51,541 nucleotides of DNA from Bacteroidota bacterium (GCA_947478465.1 CANJWH010000017.1:1-51541); one strand, 5' to 3'; positions 23,612 through 32,298 are shown, counted from the stretch's first letter. Made by a program: numbers and translations. Notes: a model not told the origin generated them from the sequence alone.

Positions 23612-26104
23612 ATGGCAGAAATAAAGCATACCGAAGCATTTGACCTTGCTTTCAGGTTTGTAACAGAAACCAACCTGAATATTTTCCTCACGGGAAAGGC
23701 AGGAACGGGTAAGACCACTTTTCTGAAATATTTGCGAGAAAACAGTTTCAAGAAAATGGTTGTTGCTGCACCAACAGGTGTTGCGGCTATTAATGCCGGA
23801 GGTGTTACGCTGCATTCATTATTTCAATTGCCATTTGCACCTTTTGTCCCTTCTAAAAATTCAAGTGATGGAATAAACAGTCATTCGCTGCTTTCACAAA
23901 TCCGTTACAACAAAGAAAAGCTCAATCTTTTCCGTAATCTTGAATTACTGGTGATTGACGAAACCAGCATGGTAGCTTCTCACACCGTTGATGCGATTGA
24001 TGCAATTTTGCGAAGCATCAGAAGACGAAGCCAGTTACCTTTTGGAGGAGTTCAGGTTTTATTTATTGGGGATTTGTATCAACTTCCTCCTGTAGTGAAA
24101 AACCATGAATGGGATTTTCTGAAAAACTATTACCCGTCTATATTTTTCTTTGACAGTATTGTGTTGCGCGAACATGTTCCTGTAATGGTAGAGTTGAAAG
24201 AAATTTTTCGTCAGCAGGATAATACGTTTATTGATGTGCTCAATGGAATAAGAAACAACAACCTTTCTCAGGTAAACTTTGAATTACTAAATTCAAGATT
24301 GAAACGGAATTTTGCTCCCGCTGATGATGAAGGCTATATAACTCTTACAACGCACAATAATCAGGCAGATACTATCAATAAGAAGAAATTAGATACTCTG
24401 AAAGAGCGTTCAAAAATTTATTATGCAAAAACACAGGGGGATTTTCCTGAGCATATTTTCCCTGCAGAAAATGAACTCGAATTAAAATTTGGTGCTCAGG
24501 TAATGTTTTTGAAAAACGATGTCGAAGACAAAAAATATTACAACGGAAAAATAGGAACTGTTAGATCACTTTCAGATGATGGAATAAAAGTCCGATGCAA
24601 AGGCGAACATTACGATATTGACGTAAAAAAATACGAATGGAAAAACACAAACTATTCGCTAAATCCCGATACACGTGAGATTGTTGAGAATGAACTTGGC
24701 AGTTTTGAGCAATATCCGTTGCGTCTTGCGTGGGCAATTACTATTCATAAAAGTCAGGGGCTGACCTTTGATAAATTAGTAATTGATGCTGAAAATGCTT
24801 TTGCTAACGGACAAGTGTATGTTGCACTAAGCCGCTGTACTTCATTGGAAGGCTTGGTGCTCACCTCATCTGTTAATCAAAGTTTCCTCGGAGCACATCA
24901 TAGCTTAAAAGAGTGGCAAGGGAAAAATCAAGACGATACCAAGTTGTCTCAAAAATTTGAGGAAGCTCGACAGAAATATGCTTTACAGGAATTGCAGAAT
25001 ATTTTCTCATTCTACCGCTGGTATTATGAGTTGAAAGATTTCAGAGAAGAATTAGATGAAAATCGTGAAGAGTTTTCAGAAGCCAGCTTAGAGTGGCTGA
25101 AAATGTTAGCTGAAGGTCAGGAGAAAATACAAACTGTTGCTGATAAATTTAAGGAGCAGATAACCACACTTTCAAGAGAAAACCCAAATGCAGAACAAAA
25201 TGAAGTTTTGCAAAAAAGAGTAAAAGATGCTGCAAATTATTTTTCTGCTGAAATACAAAAATGGAAAGAGAAGTTTTACACACATCCCTTTTCAACCGAC
25301 AAGAAAAAAGTTGCCCGCTATCTTGATGCTTCATTGACTGAAGTTGCGTTTATTCTTCACGAAATACTTCATCGTATTAATCACTGCAAAAATGGTTTTA
25401 CACTGAATGAATATCTGAAATCAGGTAAGAAAGTTGAAACGGCAGCAGATAAAATTCAAAGTTCATATGCTCAAAACCAGGAACAGGAAGTTGTTGTTGA
25501 TGGAACTGCAAACGAAGAATTATATAGCAGACTTGCAGGCTTGCGTAAGCAGATAGCAAGCAAAACTAATGCTCCGTTGTATATGGTTTTCAGTAGTGAT
25601 GCTATTCAAAATGTTTGCGCTTATTTACCTCAAAGTAAGGAATCACTTCTGAAAATAAAAGGTTTTGGTAAAGCAAAAGTTGGTCAATACGGTGATGAGA
25701 TAATTCAATTGGTTCGTGATTATTGTGAAGAGTATAATCTTCAACCGAAAGAAATTTTTCCGGCAAAGCGTGAGCGTAAACCCAAAGAACAAAAAACGCC
25801 AACGGTTGATGAAACGGTGAATCACTTCAGAGCAGGTAAGAGCATAGCCGATATAGCTACAGAAAGAAAATTAACAGTCGGAACTATTGAAGGACATTTA
25901 GCACAAGCGATAAAGCAAGGTGCTGTTCAGATTGAAGACCTGATTCCTATGGAAGAGGTAAATGAACTGGCTCAGCATTTTCCTGCAATAATTGAGCAGG
26001 AATATGCTCAACTGAACGATATCAAAGAAAAAGTTTCTGTTGATGTTTCCTTTGGAAAACTGAAAATGGTTTTAGCCTGGTTGCAACGAACTAAACAAAA
26101 CTGA
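23612..26104 (+). CDS. PIF1-family helicase with HRDC and helix-turn-helix domains
   Basis: The 830-aa protein has a superfamily 1B helicase core (about 1-440). Its motifs are the Walker A GKAGTGKTT (28-36), APTGVAAINAGGVTLHS (motif Ia), VIDETSMV (Walker B), LFIGDLYQLPPVV (motif III), and the late AITIHKSQGLTFDKLV and VYVALSRCTSLEGLVL. A charged helical linker follows. Then comes an HRDC domain (about 635-715, LRKQIASKTNAPLYMVFS, LLKIKGFGKAKVGQYG) and a C-terminal helix-turn-helix region (about 735-800, HFRAGKSIADIATERKLTVG). The HRDC and HTH pair copies the RecQ tail on a PIF1 motor. It probably unwinds replication or repair structures. Confidence 0.9.
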   Translation: MAEIKHTEAFDLAFRFVTETNLNIFLTGKAGTGKTTFLKYLRENSFKKMVVAAPTGVAAINAGGVTLHSLFQLPFAPFVPSKNSSDGINSHSLLSQIRYNKEKLNLFRNLELLVIDETSMVASHTVDAIDAILRSIRRRSQLPFGGVQVLFIGDLYQLPPVVKNHEWDFLKNYYPSIFFFDSIVLREHVPVMVELKEIFRQQDNTFIDVLNGIRNNNLSQVNFELLNSRLKRNFAPADDEGYITLTTHNNQADTINKKKLDTLKERSKIYYAKTQGDFPEHIFPAENELELKFGAQVMFLKNDVEDKKYYNGKIGTVRSLSDDGIKVRCKGEHYDIDVKKYEWKNTNYSLNPDTREIVENELGSFEQYPLRLAWAITIHKSQGLTFDKLVIDAENAFANGQVYVALSRCTSLEGLVLTSSVNQSFLGAHHSLKEWQGKNQDDTKLSQKFEEARQKYALQELQNIFSFYRWYYELKDFREELDENREEFSEASLEWLKMLAEGQEKIQTVADKFKEQITTLSRENPNAEQNEVLQKRVKDAANYFSAEIQKWKEKFYTHPFSTDKKKVARYLDASLTEVAFILHEILHRINHCKNGFTLNEYLKSGKKVETAADKIQSSYAQNQEQEVVVDGTANEELYSRLAGLRKQIASKTNAPLYMVFSSDAIQNVCAYLPQSKESLLKIKGFGKAKVGQYGDEIIQLVRDYCEEYNLQPKEIFPAKRERKPKEQKTPTVDETVNHFRAGKSIADIATERKLTVGTIEGHLAQAIKQGAVQIEDLIPMEEVNELAQHFPAIIEQEYAQLNDIKEKVSVDVSFGKLKMVLAWLQRTKQN

Positions 26105-26107
26105 AAA

Positions 26108-27697
26108 TTATTTCAAATTAGGATCAGCAAGTGCTTTAGATGCCTTCTCATTTGCAGGGTCAAGCTCCAACACTTTTTTCCAATTCTCTTTCGCTTTTGG
26201 ATAGTCTTTAGCCACTAAATAGAAATAGCCCAAATACGAATAACCCTCGATTAATTCTTTCTTGTTTTTCTCCAAATCTAAAGAACCCACTTCAATTACT
26301 TTCTCATAAAATGGTTTAGCAAGTCCTTGTTTAGTATCGGGGTCAGATTGTGATTTGCAACGAGCTCTGTATGCATAACCATATATTGAAGTTGGTTGAA
26401 CACGGATAAGAATAGCAAAGACTGAATCTGCTTTTGTAAAATCTTTAAGATTGTAATAGCATTGTCCAAGTTTTAAATAGTCATTAGGTGAAGCCTTTGC
26501 AGTATCCACCGCAATTTTTTTATCATAATAAATAATTGCTTTAGGATAATTTTTCTGCTTCATCAAAAATGCTGCTACATCTGAATATAAGTCTGTTCTG
26601 GTTGTATCCATATCCAACACTTTTTGCAAATTGTCAACCCCAAGCGAATCATTGTTTTTTATTTGATTTTTTCCAAGGTATTCGTAGTCCGAGGCAAGGA
26701 ATGGTTTTCCGGTTGCCAGAGCTTTAGCAAAATATTTATTCATATACAATATTCCGTTTGTATAATCACCGATTTCATAATAGCTGTAACCCATCACACG
26801 GTAAATATTGATGTAAGTAGTATCTCTGCTCAAAACTTTAGGGCCTTCTTCACATACTGATTTATAATGTTTTGAAACGAATTCAAACTCGCAAAATCTT
26901 ACTTGTGCGCTCAGATCATTATTCAATTGAAGGTATTTCTTATAGTCACTTGCAGCGCGCTCTGATTGTCCTGCACGGAAACGAAGTTCGGCACGCTCAC
27001 GGAAAGCAGGAGCAAATGAAGAATCAATTTCAATCGCTTTATTGTAATAGTCAAGTGCAAGTGTATAGTTCTTTGCACGGCTGTAAAGTTTCCCCTCACG
27101 CAAAATTGCTTTGGTAAATTTTTTGTCAAGGCCCAATGCCTTTTCATAATTCACTATTGCATTGTTTCCATCGTTTTGCTCTAAGTATGCATCACCAATC
27201 AGCATAAAAACGGTTGGATTTTTAGGTTCCAGTTTTGCAGCTTGATTAAGCAATGTAAGTGCTTCAGCGATGTTTTTCTTTTCAGAGTTGATATATACTT
27301 CAGCAATTTCCATCAGCACTTCAGCGCTTTTATTTTGCGAAAGAGTTTTTGCTTTGGTAAAGTTTTCAGTTGCTAAGGCAACATTCCCGTTGATGTATTC
27401 AATTTTTCCTAGACCAACATAGTTTAAAGGTCCATTTGCATTTACACTAACCCCTTTCTGATACAGTGTTTTTGCCTGTACCGCATTATCATTTTGAAAA
27501 TAATTTTCGCCATAATAATAATAGGCACTGCTGTTTGCAGGTTCAGCTGTAATCAATTGTTCAAATGCTTTTGAAGCGCTTTCAAACTGTTCATTTTCTG
27601 TCAGTCGTTTTGCATCATTCAGTGTTTGAGCATTAACAATTCCGGAAATCATTACTCCGGCTGCAATCATTAAGTTTACTTTTTTCATTGAATTCAT
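26108..27697 (-). CDS. TPR-repeat protein at the end of the Ton operon
   Basis: The 529-aa protein has a signal peptide (MKKVNLMIAAGVMISGIVNAQ). Nearly the whole remainder is tetratricopeptide repeats, for example AYYYYGENYFQNDNAVQAKTLYQKG, PTVFMLIGDAYLEQNDGNNAIVNYEKA and ALDYYNKAIEIDSSFAPAFRERA. It ends YLVAKDYPKAKENWKKVLELDPANEK. Periplasmic TPR solenoids hold protein complexes together. It lies 16 nt after the PstS-like gene and is the last of seven same-strand genes starting with exbB. ATGs at 27697 and 27688 are both possible starts. Its target is unknown. Confidence 0.85.
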   Translation of the reverse strand: MNSMKKVNLMIAAGVMISGIVNAQTLNDAKRLTENEQFESASKAFEQLITAEPANSSAYYYYGENYFQNDNAVQAKTLYQKGVSVNANGPLNYVGLGKIEYINGNVALATENFTKAKTLSQNKSAEVLMEIAEVYINSEKKNIAEALTLLNQAAKLEPKNPTVFMLIGDAYLEQNDGNNAIVNYEKALGLDKKFTKAILREGKLYSRAKNYTLALDYYNKAIEIDSSFAPAFRERAELRFRAGQSERAASDYKKYLQLNNDLSAQVRFCEFEFVSKHYKSVCEEGPKVLSRDTTYINIYRVMGYSYYEIGDYTNGILYMNKYFAKALATGKPFLASDYEYLGKNQIKNNDSLGVDNLQKVLDMDTTRTDLYSDVAAFLMKQKNYPKAIIYYDKKIAVDTAKASPNDYLKLGQCYYNLKDFTKADSVFAILIRVQPTSIYGYAYRARCKSQSDPDTKQGLAKPFYEKVIEVGSLDLEKNKKELIEGYSYLGYFYLVAKDYPKAKENWKKVLELDPANEKASKALADPNLK

Positions 27698-27713
27698 CGT
27701 ATTTATGTTCTCT

Positions 27714-28655
27714 TTAATTTATTTGAATCATCCTTACCGGTGCAATTGCAGGAACTAATCCCATCTTCAAAATTATCAATTGTCCTTTTGTACCTGCAAC
27801 AAAGGATACAAAACCCTTGCCAAGTCCTGCACGGGTTTGACGATTAATCATATAAACGTCTCTGCAAAAAGGGTAATCCTTTGTTTTTATATAGGCCTGA
27901 TACGGTTTATAAAACAGTTCAGAATCGGCATCCTTGCTGATGCCAATTACTTTAACTTTCTCCAGAAATCCAATACTGGTGCTGTCATCTTTATCACTTA
28001 TCCAGTTTACACTAATTACGCCAAAAGCTCCTTTATTTTTGCTTACATATTCCACAACCTCTGCATTTGATTTTACAGCAAAAGCATTTGCTGGCAATTT
28101 TGATTGTTTAGAAAAATCTGCAATGTACTGGGCATTTGCAGAATTAGGATTGTCAAAAATGATGTTTAGTTTTCCAATTGTTGAATTTGGATTTACTTGT
28201 TTCCATGTTGTATCGATTCCGTTTAAAATTTTCTCAACCTGATTAAAAAGCAGGTTAGTATCAGGATTTTCATTGTTCACTACAAATGCAATTGCATCCT
28301 CCGCTATTTTAGTTTCAATCGGGTAAATATTTTGTGCTTTGAACGATTGTTTTTCAGATTCATTTAAAGCTCTGTTTATAACCACAACTTTTACTGAATC
28401 ATTCATAAGTGCCTGCAAAGCTTCTGTTTCAGGGAGGTAACGTGCATGCACAGTCGCATTTTCATATAGCGATTCAAATGTGTAAATCTGAGTATCGAAG
28501 AGCAGTGAATATGACTCATCAATTGCAATATTCACTTCACCCGAAGTTGGTGTATCAGTCGGTTCTGCTTTTTTACCCGTTTGGTCGCACGAATAAAATC
28601 CCGTAAGAAGAGAAAGAGTTAGTATTACTAAACTATATCTGATTTTATTCTTCAT
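27714..28655 (-). CDS. PstS-like phosphate-binding lipoprotein
   Basis: The 313-aa protein has a lipoprotein signal (ILTLSLLTGFYSC, cysteine at about 23). It then has a periplasmic substrate-binding fold of the phosphate-binding (PBP-like II) type: GEVNIAIDESYSLLFD, VVVINRALNESEKQSFKAQNI, IAEDAIAFVVN, GAFGVISVNWISD and YMINRQTRAGLGKGFVSFVAGTKGQLI. True PstS proteins feed a PstCAB transporter; no such genes are nearby. Here it follows the Ton genes and overlaps the small membrane-protein gene by 11 nt, so it may bind a ligand for the Ton complex. Ligand unknown; phosphate is only a family-based guess. Confidence 0.8.
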   Translation of the reverse strand: MKNKIRYSLVILTLSLLTGFYSCDQTGKKAEPTDTPTSGEVNIAIDESYSLLFDTQIYTFESLYENATVHARYLPETEALQALMNDSVKVVVINRALNESEKQSFKAQNIYPIETKIAEDAIAFVVNNENPDTNLLFNQVEKILNGIDTTWKQVNPNSTIGKLNIIFDNPNSANAQYIADFSKQSKLPANAFAVKSNAEVVEYVSKNKGAFGVISVNWISDKDDSTSIGFLEKVKVIGISKDADSELFYKPYQAYIKTKDYPFCRDVYMINRQTRAGLGKGFVSFVAGTKGQLIILKMGLVPAIAPVRMIQIN

Positions 28656-28845
28656 TACTTTTTTTCATTTTCTGAATAATTACAATACTCCTGAAAACTG
28701 AGTATCCCAGAAAAATACCGCCAACTAACTTACGGGTATCAGGAAGCATATTGGACAAAAAATCGGTGAAAAGAAATACAACTCCTATGCCTGCATAAAT
28801 CAGCGTCATCAGAATGTTAAAGTATAGCATGGGATTGCGTTTCAC
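28645..28845 (-). CDS. small two-span membrane protein in the Ton operon
   Basis: The 66-aa protein has two hydrophobic segments (about 8-27, YFNILMTLIYAGIGVVFLF, and 40-56, LVGGIFLGYSVFRSIVII) around a short loop, and a charged end (QKMKKSNEE). It starts at GTG (28845) or, five codons later, ATG. It overlaps the next gene by 11 nt, indicating translational coupling. It is separated from tonB by 81 nt that contain a 17-bp perfect hairpin. I recognise no characterised family. Confidence 0.7.
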   Translation of the reverse strand: MKRNPMLYFNILMTLIYAGIGVVFLFTDFLSNMLPDTRKLVGGIFLGYSVFRSIVIIQKMKKSNEE

Positions 28846-28862
28846 TTTTCTATTTAAAACAG

Positions 28863-28907
28863 CGAGACGAAAAATATGTCAGATAAATCAACATATTTTT
28901 CGTCTCG
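28863..28907. other. 17-bp perfect hairpin inside the Ton operon
   Basis: CGAGACGAAAAATATGT (28863-28879) is exactly complementary to 28891-28907, with an 11-nt loop. It starts about 20 nt beyond the tonB stop. On the operon's strand it is followed by CTGTTTTAAATAG rather than a solid U-run, so it is more likely a partial terminator, RNA-processing or 3'-end stabilising element than a full terminator. Confidence 0.7.
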
Positions 28908-28926
28908 GTATAGGTTTCAACAAATT

Positions 28927-29748
28927 CTATCTCAGCTCAAATTTCATTGGCATGTAAAACTGCACCTGAACTTCTTTTCCGTTTTGTTTACCTGCAGACC
29001 ATTTCGGCATCATTTTTACAACGCGTAATGCTTCTTTTTCTAAACCAGGACCGCCCGAAACACCACGCATCACTTTCACGTCATTGATGTTTCCTTGTTT
29101 ATCAACAATAAATGAAACATAAACCGTTCCTTCAATACCGTTCTCCTTCTCCATCATAGGATATTTGGTGTTCTTTTGAATAAATTTCAAGCGCTCTTCT
29201 TCACCACCCGGGAAACCAGGCATTTGTTCTACGAATGTGAAGATCTCTTCTTTCACTTCTTCTACCACAGCATTTCCGTTTCCTTCATCAGGGATAATGA
29301 TTTCATCATCATCTCCGGTTCCTTCCTGAGTTACTGTACTAATCTGTGTTTCCACTTCCTGAATTGGTGGTGGCGGTTCATCAATCACCGGTTCATCTAC
29401 AACTACCGGAGCCACAAATCTTACTGTTTCCATAACAGGTGGTGGCGGTGGTGGTGGTGGTGGTGGTGGTGCATCCTCCTCAAGAGGAGGAGGGGTAAGG
29501 TCAATTTGTGTTACATCTGTGTTTACCGCTACATCTTCAATTGCATTGTCAAAAAGTTGAATAATTTTTGGTACTAATGCAATCACAAGTGCTGATGAAA
29601 CAGTAATTAACAACGCCAATAAAACTGTGCGTGTATATTCTCTTCTTATGAAATATGCACCGTAAATTTTATTACGGTGTTCGAAAACGATATCGTTGCG
29701 AACATCCGATACTACGTTTCCCCATTCGTTTCCTGAGTTTCCCGCCAT
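28927..29748 (-). CDS. tonB: energy transducer TonB
   Basis: The 273-aa protein has a cytoplasmic N-terminus, one membrane span (about 43-66, TVLLALLITVSSALVIALVP) and a proline-rich periplasmic stretch with eleven consecutive prolines. The C-terminal TonB domain (about 195-273) reads EGTVYVSFIVDKQGNINDVKV, ALRVVKMMPKWSAGKQNGK and PMKFELR. It carries the inner-membrane proton-motive force to outer-membrane TonB-dependent receptors. It follows two exbD genes (7-nt gap) and precedes the small membrane-protein gene. The N-terminus (WGNVVSDVRNDIVFEHRNK) is the extended form typical of Bacteroidota TonB. Confidence 0.93.
   Translation of the reverse strand: MAGNSGNEWGNVVSDVRNDIVFEHRNKIYGAYFIRREYTRTVLLALLITVSSALVIALVPKIIQLFDNAIEDVAVNTDVTQIDLTPPPLEEDAPPPPPPPPPPPVMETVRFVAPVVVDEPVIDEPPPPIQEVETQISTVTQEGTGDDDEIIIPDEGNGNAVVEEVKEEIFTFVEQMPGFPGGEEERLKFIQKNTKYPMMEKENGIEGTVYVSFIVDKQGNINDVKVMRGVSGGPGLEKEALRVVKMMPKWSAGKQNGKEVQVQFYMPMKFELR
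29438..29470. repeat. trinucleotide (GGT/ACC) run coding for eleven prolines in TonB
   Basis: Eleven GGN triplets in a row, almost all GGT, code on the minus strand for a run of Pro residues in the TonB linker. Such runs can gain or lose whole codons and stall ribosomes without EF-P. Confidence 0.85.
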
Positions 29749-29755
29749 TGTTTTA

Positions 29756-30421
29756 TTATTTAGGGTTAGTGGTTGTAGTTGTTCCTTCTGCTGCCTGTAA
29801 AAGCTCGTACTCGGTTGGTATCATATCAACTACTGCGTATTTTCCTATCATGGAAATATTCAGTTCATCAACCAGATCAATTACGTTTTTATAAGTAGCC
29901 TTATCGTCTGCTTTTATCAAAACGGTAACAGCTTCTTTCTTGCTTTTTTCCGCAACTACCAAACGTTTATAGGTGCTGTCAGCAATTTCTTTAGCCTTTA
30001 ATTTTTCTTCCAACTTGAAAATTTCTTTACGCACAGGGTCATTGCGATCAAGCAAAATTTTACGCAGACCATCTTTTGAAAAATCTGTCTTGATCAATTG
30101 AGTTGGTGGTTCACCTTTTGGATTATTTGGTGGATAAAACTCACCAGGATAGTAATAAATAGCATCATCTTTAGATAGAATAAAAGTTAATGCGTTATTG
30201 ATTTTAGGTGGTTTGGTGTCCTTGTCTTTTGGGTCAGCAGGATAATTAATTTCCATAGCTTTTGGCTTGCTGAATGTAGAGGTAAGAACGAAAAAGGTGA
30301 GTAGCAGGAATGCCAAATCCACCATGGGCGTCATGTCTATCTTCGTTGATCCTTTTTTGGCACGTTTCTTCTCGTGCTTACCGTGGCCACCGCCACCATC
30401 ACCGGTATTTACTTCTGCCAT
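29756..30421 (-). CDS. exbD: ExbD/TolR-type biopolymer transporter (second copy)
   Basis: The 221-aa protein starts with a glycine- and lysine-rich cytoplasmic tail (GDGGGGHGKHEKKRAKKG). It is followed by the single ExbD span MVDLAFLLLTFFVL (about 32-48), which keeps the essential membrane aspartate. The periplasmic part (about 60-221) ends with the ExbD-fold strand VTVLIKADDKATYKNVIDLVDEL. ExbD works with ExbB as the proton-driven stator that powers TonB. It lies between the first exbD (14-nt gap) and tonB (7-nt gap). The periplasmic part is longer than in E. coli ExbD (141 aa), as usual in the phylum. Confidence 0.92.
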   Translation of the reverse strand: MAEVNTGDGGGGHGKHEKKRAKKGSTKIDMTPMVDLAFLLLTFFVLTSTFSKPKAMEINYPADPKDKDTKPPKINNALTFILSKDDAIYYYPGEFYPPNNPKGEPPTQLIKTDFSKDGLRKILLDRNDPVRKEIFKLEEKLKAKEIADSTYKRLVVAEKSKKEAVTVLIKADDKATYKNVIDLVDELNISMIGKYAVVDMIPTEYELLQAAEGTTTTTNPK

Positions 30422-30435
30422 TTTAGTTTAATTTT

Positions 30436-31107
30436 TTAATTGGTTGGCTCTGGTACCTCATCTTGTTCAAGATTGGTTATGAGATTAAACCTGTAAATTT
30501 CTAATTTTTTAAAAACTTCAATCACTGCTTTAACAGAAACATAAGGTGTTTGTGCATCAGCTTTGATTGCGAAACGCAGCTTTTCATATTTGAAATCGCG
30601 TCCCAGTTTTTCTGCTTTATCTTTTTCTTCTTTTGCTTGTTTTGCAGCTTCAATTTGTCCGAATTGTATCCAGTGGCCCAATTGATTATTTAATGAATCA
30701 AGCGGAATGCCTGATGACTTATATTTGCTGCGTGCTACATCGTCCAGCATAATATATTGTTTCAGGTTTTGCATTGAAACACCAAACGTGGTCATTCCTG
30801 CAAACTTCTTTTTCTCCTCTGGAGTAAACGGCACATTGTATTGAGCCCCCATCTTTTCAAGTGTTCTTACTCTTACCTGTGGATTGCTGATATTGAAAAA
30901 TGGTTTTCCGTCAGGGTCAACCGTAATCATCATTACGTTGTCAGGAAGTAATTTATCAGAATTTGAAGAGGGCGTATCTACTACAACCGGCTCATCAACA
31001 CGCACCGAAGCGGTAAGCATAAAGAAGGTAACTAAAAGAAAAGCAAGGTCAACCATGGGTGTCATGTCCAAACCTGGACTGCTACTCGGTAATTTTACTT
31101 TAGGCAT
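30436..31107 (-). CDS. exbD: ExbD/TolR-type biopolymer transporter (first copy)
   Basis: The 223-aa protein has the short cytoplasmic PSSSPGLDMTPMVDLAFLLVTFFML motif spanning the membrane (about 10-38), with the conserved Asp. A periplasmic domain follows, with KLRFAIKADAQTPYVSVKAVIEVFKKL near its C-terminus. It differs from the second copy in the middle, where it is rich in Lys/Glu (AAKQAKEEKDKAEKLG). Two unlike ExbD subunits fed by one ExbB are standard in Bacteroidota Ton operons and may form a heteromeric stator. A 117-nt gap separates it from exbB; no clear internal promoter was found there. Confidence 0.92.
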   Translation of the reverse strand: MPKVKLPSSSPGLDMTPMVDLAFLLVTFFMLTASVRVDEPVVVDTPSSNSDKLLPDNVMMITVDPDGKPFFNISNPQVRVRTLEKMGAQYNVPFTPEEKKKFAGMTTFGVSMQNLKQYIMLDDVARSKYKSSGIPLDSLNNQLGHWIQFGQIEAAKQAKEEKDKAEKLGRDFKYEKLRFAIKADAQTPYVSVKAVIEVFKKLEIYRFNLITNLEQDEVPEPTN

Positions 31108-31224
31108 ACTTCTTAGTTATATAGTATTGGTTCAGCCTTTGTTTTTTGTGAAAGCTTTAATAATGGGCTTTCTCAAGTATGGATGCCTTAACGGCTATAA
31201 TTCCATAAACAAAGAACAAAAAAA

Positions 31225-32022
31225 TTATTTGGTTGAGTTTACAGATTGAACAATGCTGAAGCCAGCTTCATCCATGCTGTAAGTTAAACTATCAATTTTT
31301 GAAGTGAAGATATTATACATAATAATACCTATTACAGAACCGATAATACCAAAAGCTGTGTTAATAAGAGCTTCAGAAATACCCGTTGCAAGTGCAGTTG
31401 TATCCGGAGCTCCGGCTTGTGAAAGAGCAGCAAATGAACGAATCATCCCTATAACTGTTCCGATAAGACCCCAAAGAGTTGCAATAGTAGCGCAGGTAGA
31501 AATAATAACCATGTTTTTTGAAAGCATTGGAAGCTCTAATGAAGTAGCTTCTTCCAATTCTTTTTGAACGGCTGCAACTTTACTCTCTTTATCTAATCCA
31601 GGCTCACCTTTAATGTTTTTATATTTTTCAACACCGGCACGAATAACATTTGCTAAAGAACCTTCTTGTTTGTCGCAAGCTGCAATAGCTTCGTCAAGTT
31701 GACCAGCTTCTAAAGAAGATTTAACACTTTTAATGAATTGGGCTGAATTGCCTTTTCCACTTGAACGTTGAATAGTGAACAAACGCTCCAGAGAGAAAAT
31801 AATAATGATAACGTTAATTGCAAGAAGAATAGGAACAATGAATCCACCTTTGTACATCATACCTTGCAGGTTACCTGGCAGTGGGTGTCCTTCTGCATCA
31901 AAGTTAGATGCGCTACCTAAGATAAAGTTCCATATTGCCCATCCTATAACAAGTGCAAGTAATATGCACAGGAATGCTGCTACTGATGACAAGCCATTGA
32001 ATTTTGATTTTTGAGTGCTCAT
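31225..32022 (-). CDS. exbB: MotA/TolQ/ExbB proton channel family protein
   Basis: The 265-aa protein has membrane segments at about 12-32 (VAAFLCILLALVIGWAIWN), 52-75 (GFIVPILLAINVIIIIFSLERLF), 168-190 (MVIISTCATIATLWGLIGTVIGMI) and 208-232. The family core TLWGLIGTVIGMIRSF and TALATGISEALINTAFG is intact. ExbB forms the proton channel with ExbD. As first gene of the operon it probably sets the level of all seven proteins. Its ATG follows a long A/T-rich leader; a perfect -7 element lies about 116 nt upstream. Confidence 0.95.
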   Translation of the reverse strand: MSTQKSKFNGLSSVAAFLCILLALVIGWAIWNFILGSASNFDAEGHPLPGNLQGMMYKGGFIVPILLAINVIIIIFSLERLFTIQRSSGKGNSAQFIKSVKSSLEAGQLDEAIAACDKQEGSLANVIRAGVEKYKNIKGEPGLDKESKVAAVQKELEEATSLELPMLSKNMVIISTCATIATLWGLIGTVIGMIRSFAALSQAGAPDTTALATGISEALINTAFGIIGSVIGIIMYNIFTSKIDSLTYSMDEAGFSIVQSVNSTK

Positions 32023-32137
32023 AATTAATTTACAATTTTGGGTTAATGATTAATGATTTGTTTTTGGATGGTTTAATTAATGTAACGTAATACTTTTTGA
32101 TTTATTATTTCCCGCGTTTTTATTTTGAAGCGGGCGT

Positions 32138-32145
32138 CAAAAATA
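32138..32145 (-). promoter_or_regulatory. -7 element of the Ton operon
   Basis: Minus-strand TATTTTTG matches TAnnTTTG. No TTG was found at the usual distance upstream. It implies a leader of about 110 nt, which contains a small GC-rich hairpin (CCCGC and GCGGG, near 32111-32135). Confidence 0.4.
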
Positions 32146-32233
32146 TAAAATTCCAATAAGATTCGTAATCTGTTAACAAAAACTTCACAAAAGCTCAGAA
32201 TCTATAAAGTTTGATAATAATGCTTCTAAAAAA

Positions 32234-32285
32234 ATTTAAGCCACTAATTTCACTGAAATCAATTCGTGCAATTAGTGGCTTAAAT
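32234..32285 (-). terminator. terminator of tRNA-Ser, built from a 16-bp inverted repeat
   Basis: ATTTAAGCCACTAATT (32234-32249) and AATTAGTGGCTTAAAT (32270-32285) are exact reverse complements around a 20-nt loop. On the minus strand the stem is followed by a run of seven T. It lies 14 nt past the 3' end of the tRNA and looks like a classic intrinsic terminator, though the sequence has the look of a dispersed repeat. Confidence 0.8.
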
Positions 32286-32298
32286 AGAGTGGAGTTAA

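Noticed and set aside
29176-29577. Trp-rich open frame opposite tonB
   Set aside because: It is the antisense shadow of the proline-rich TonB linker (GGT run read as Trp); tonB on the other strand is clearly real.
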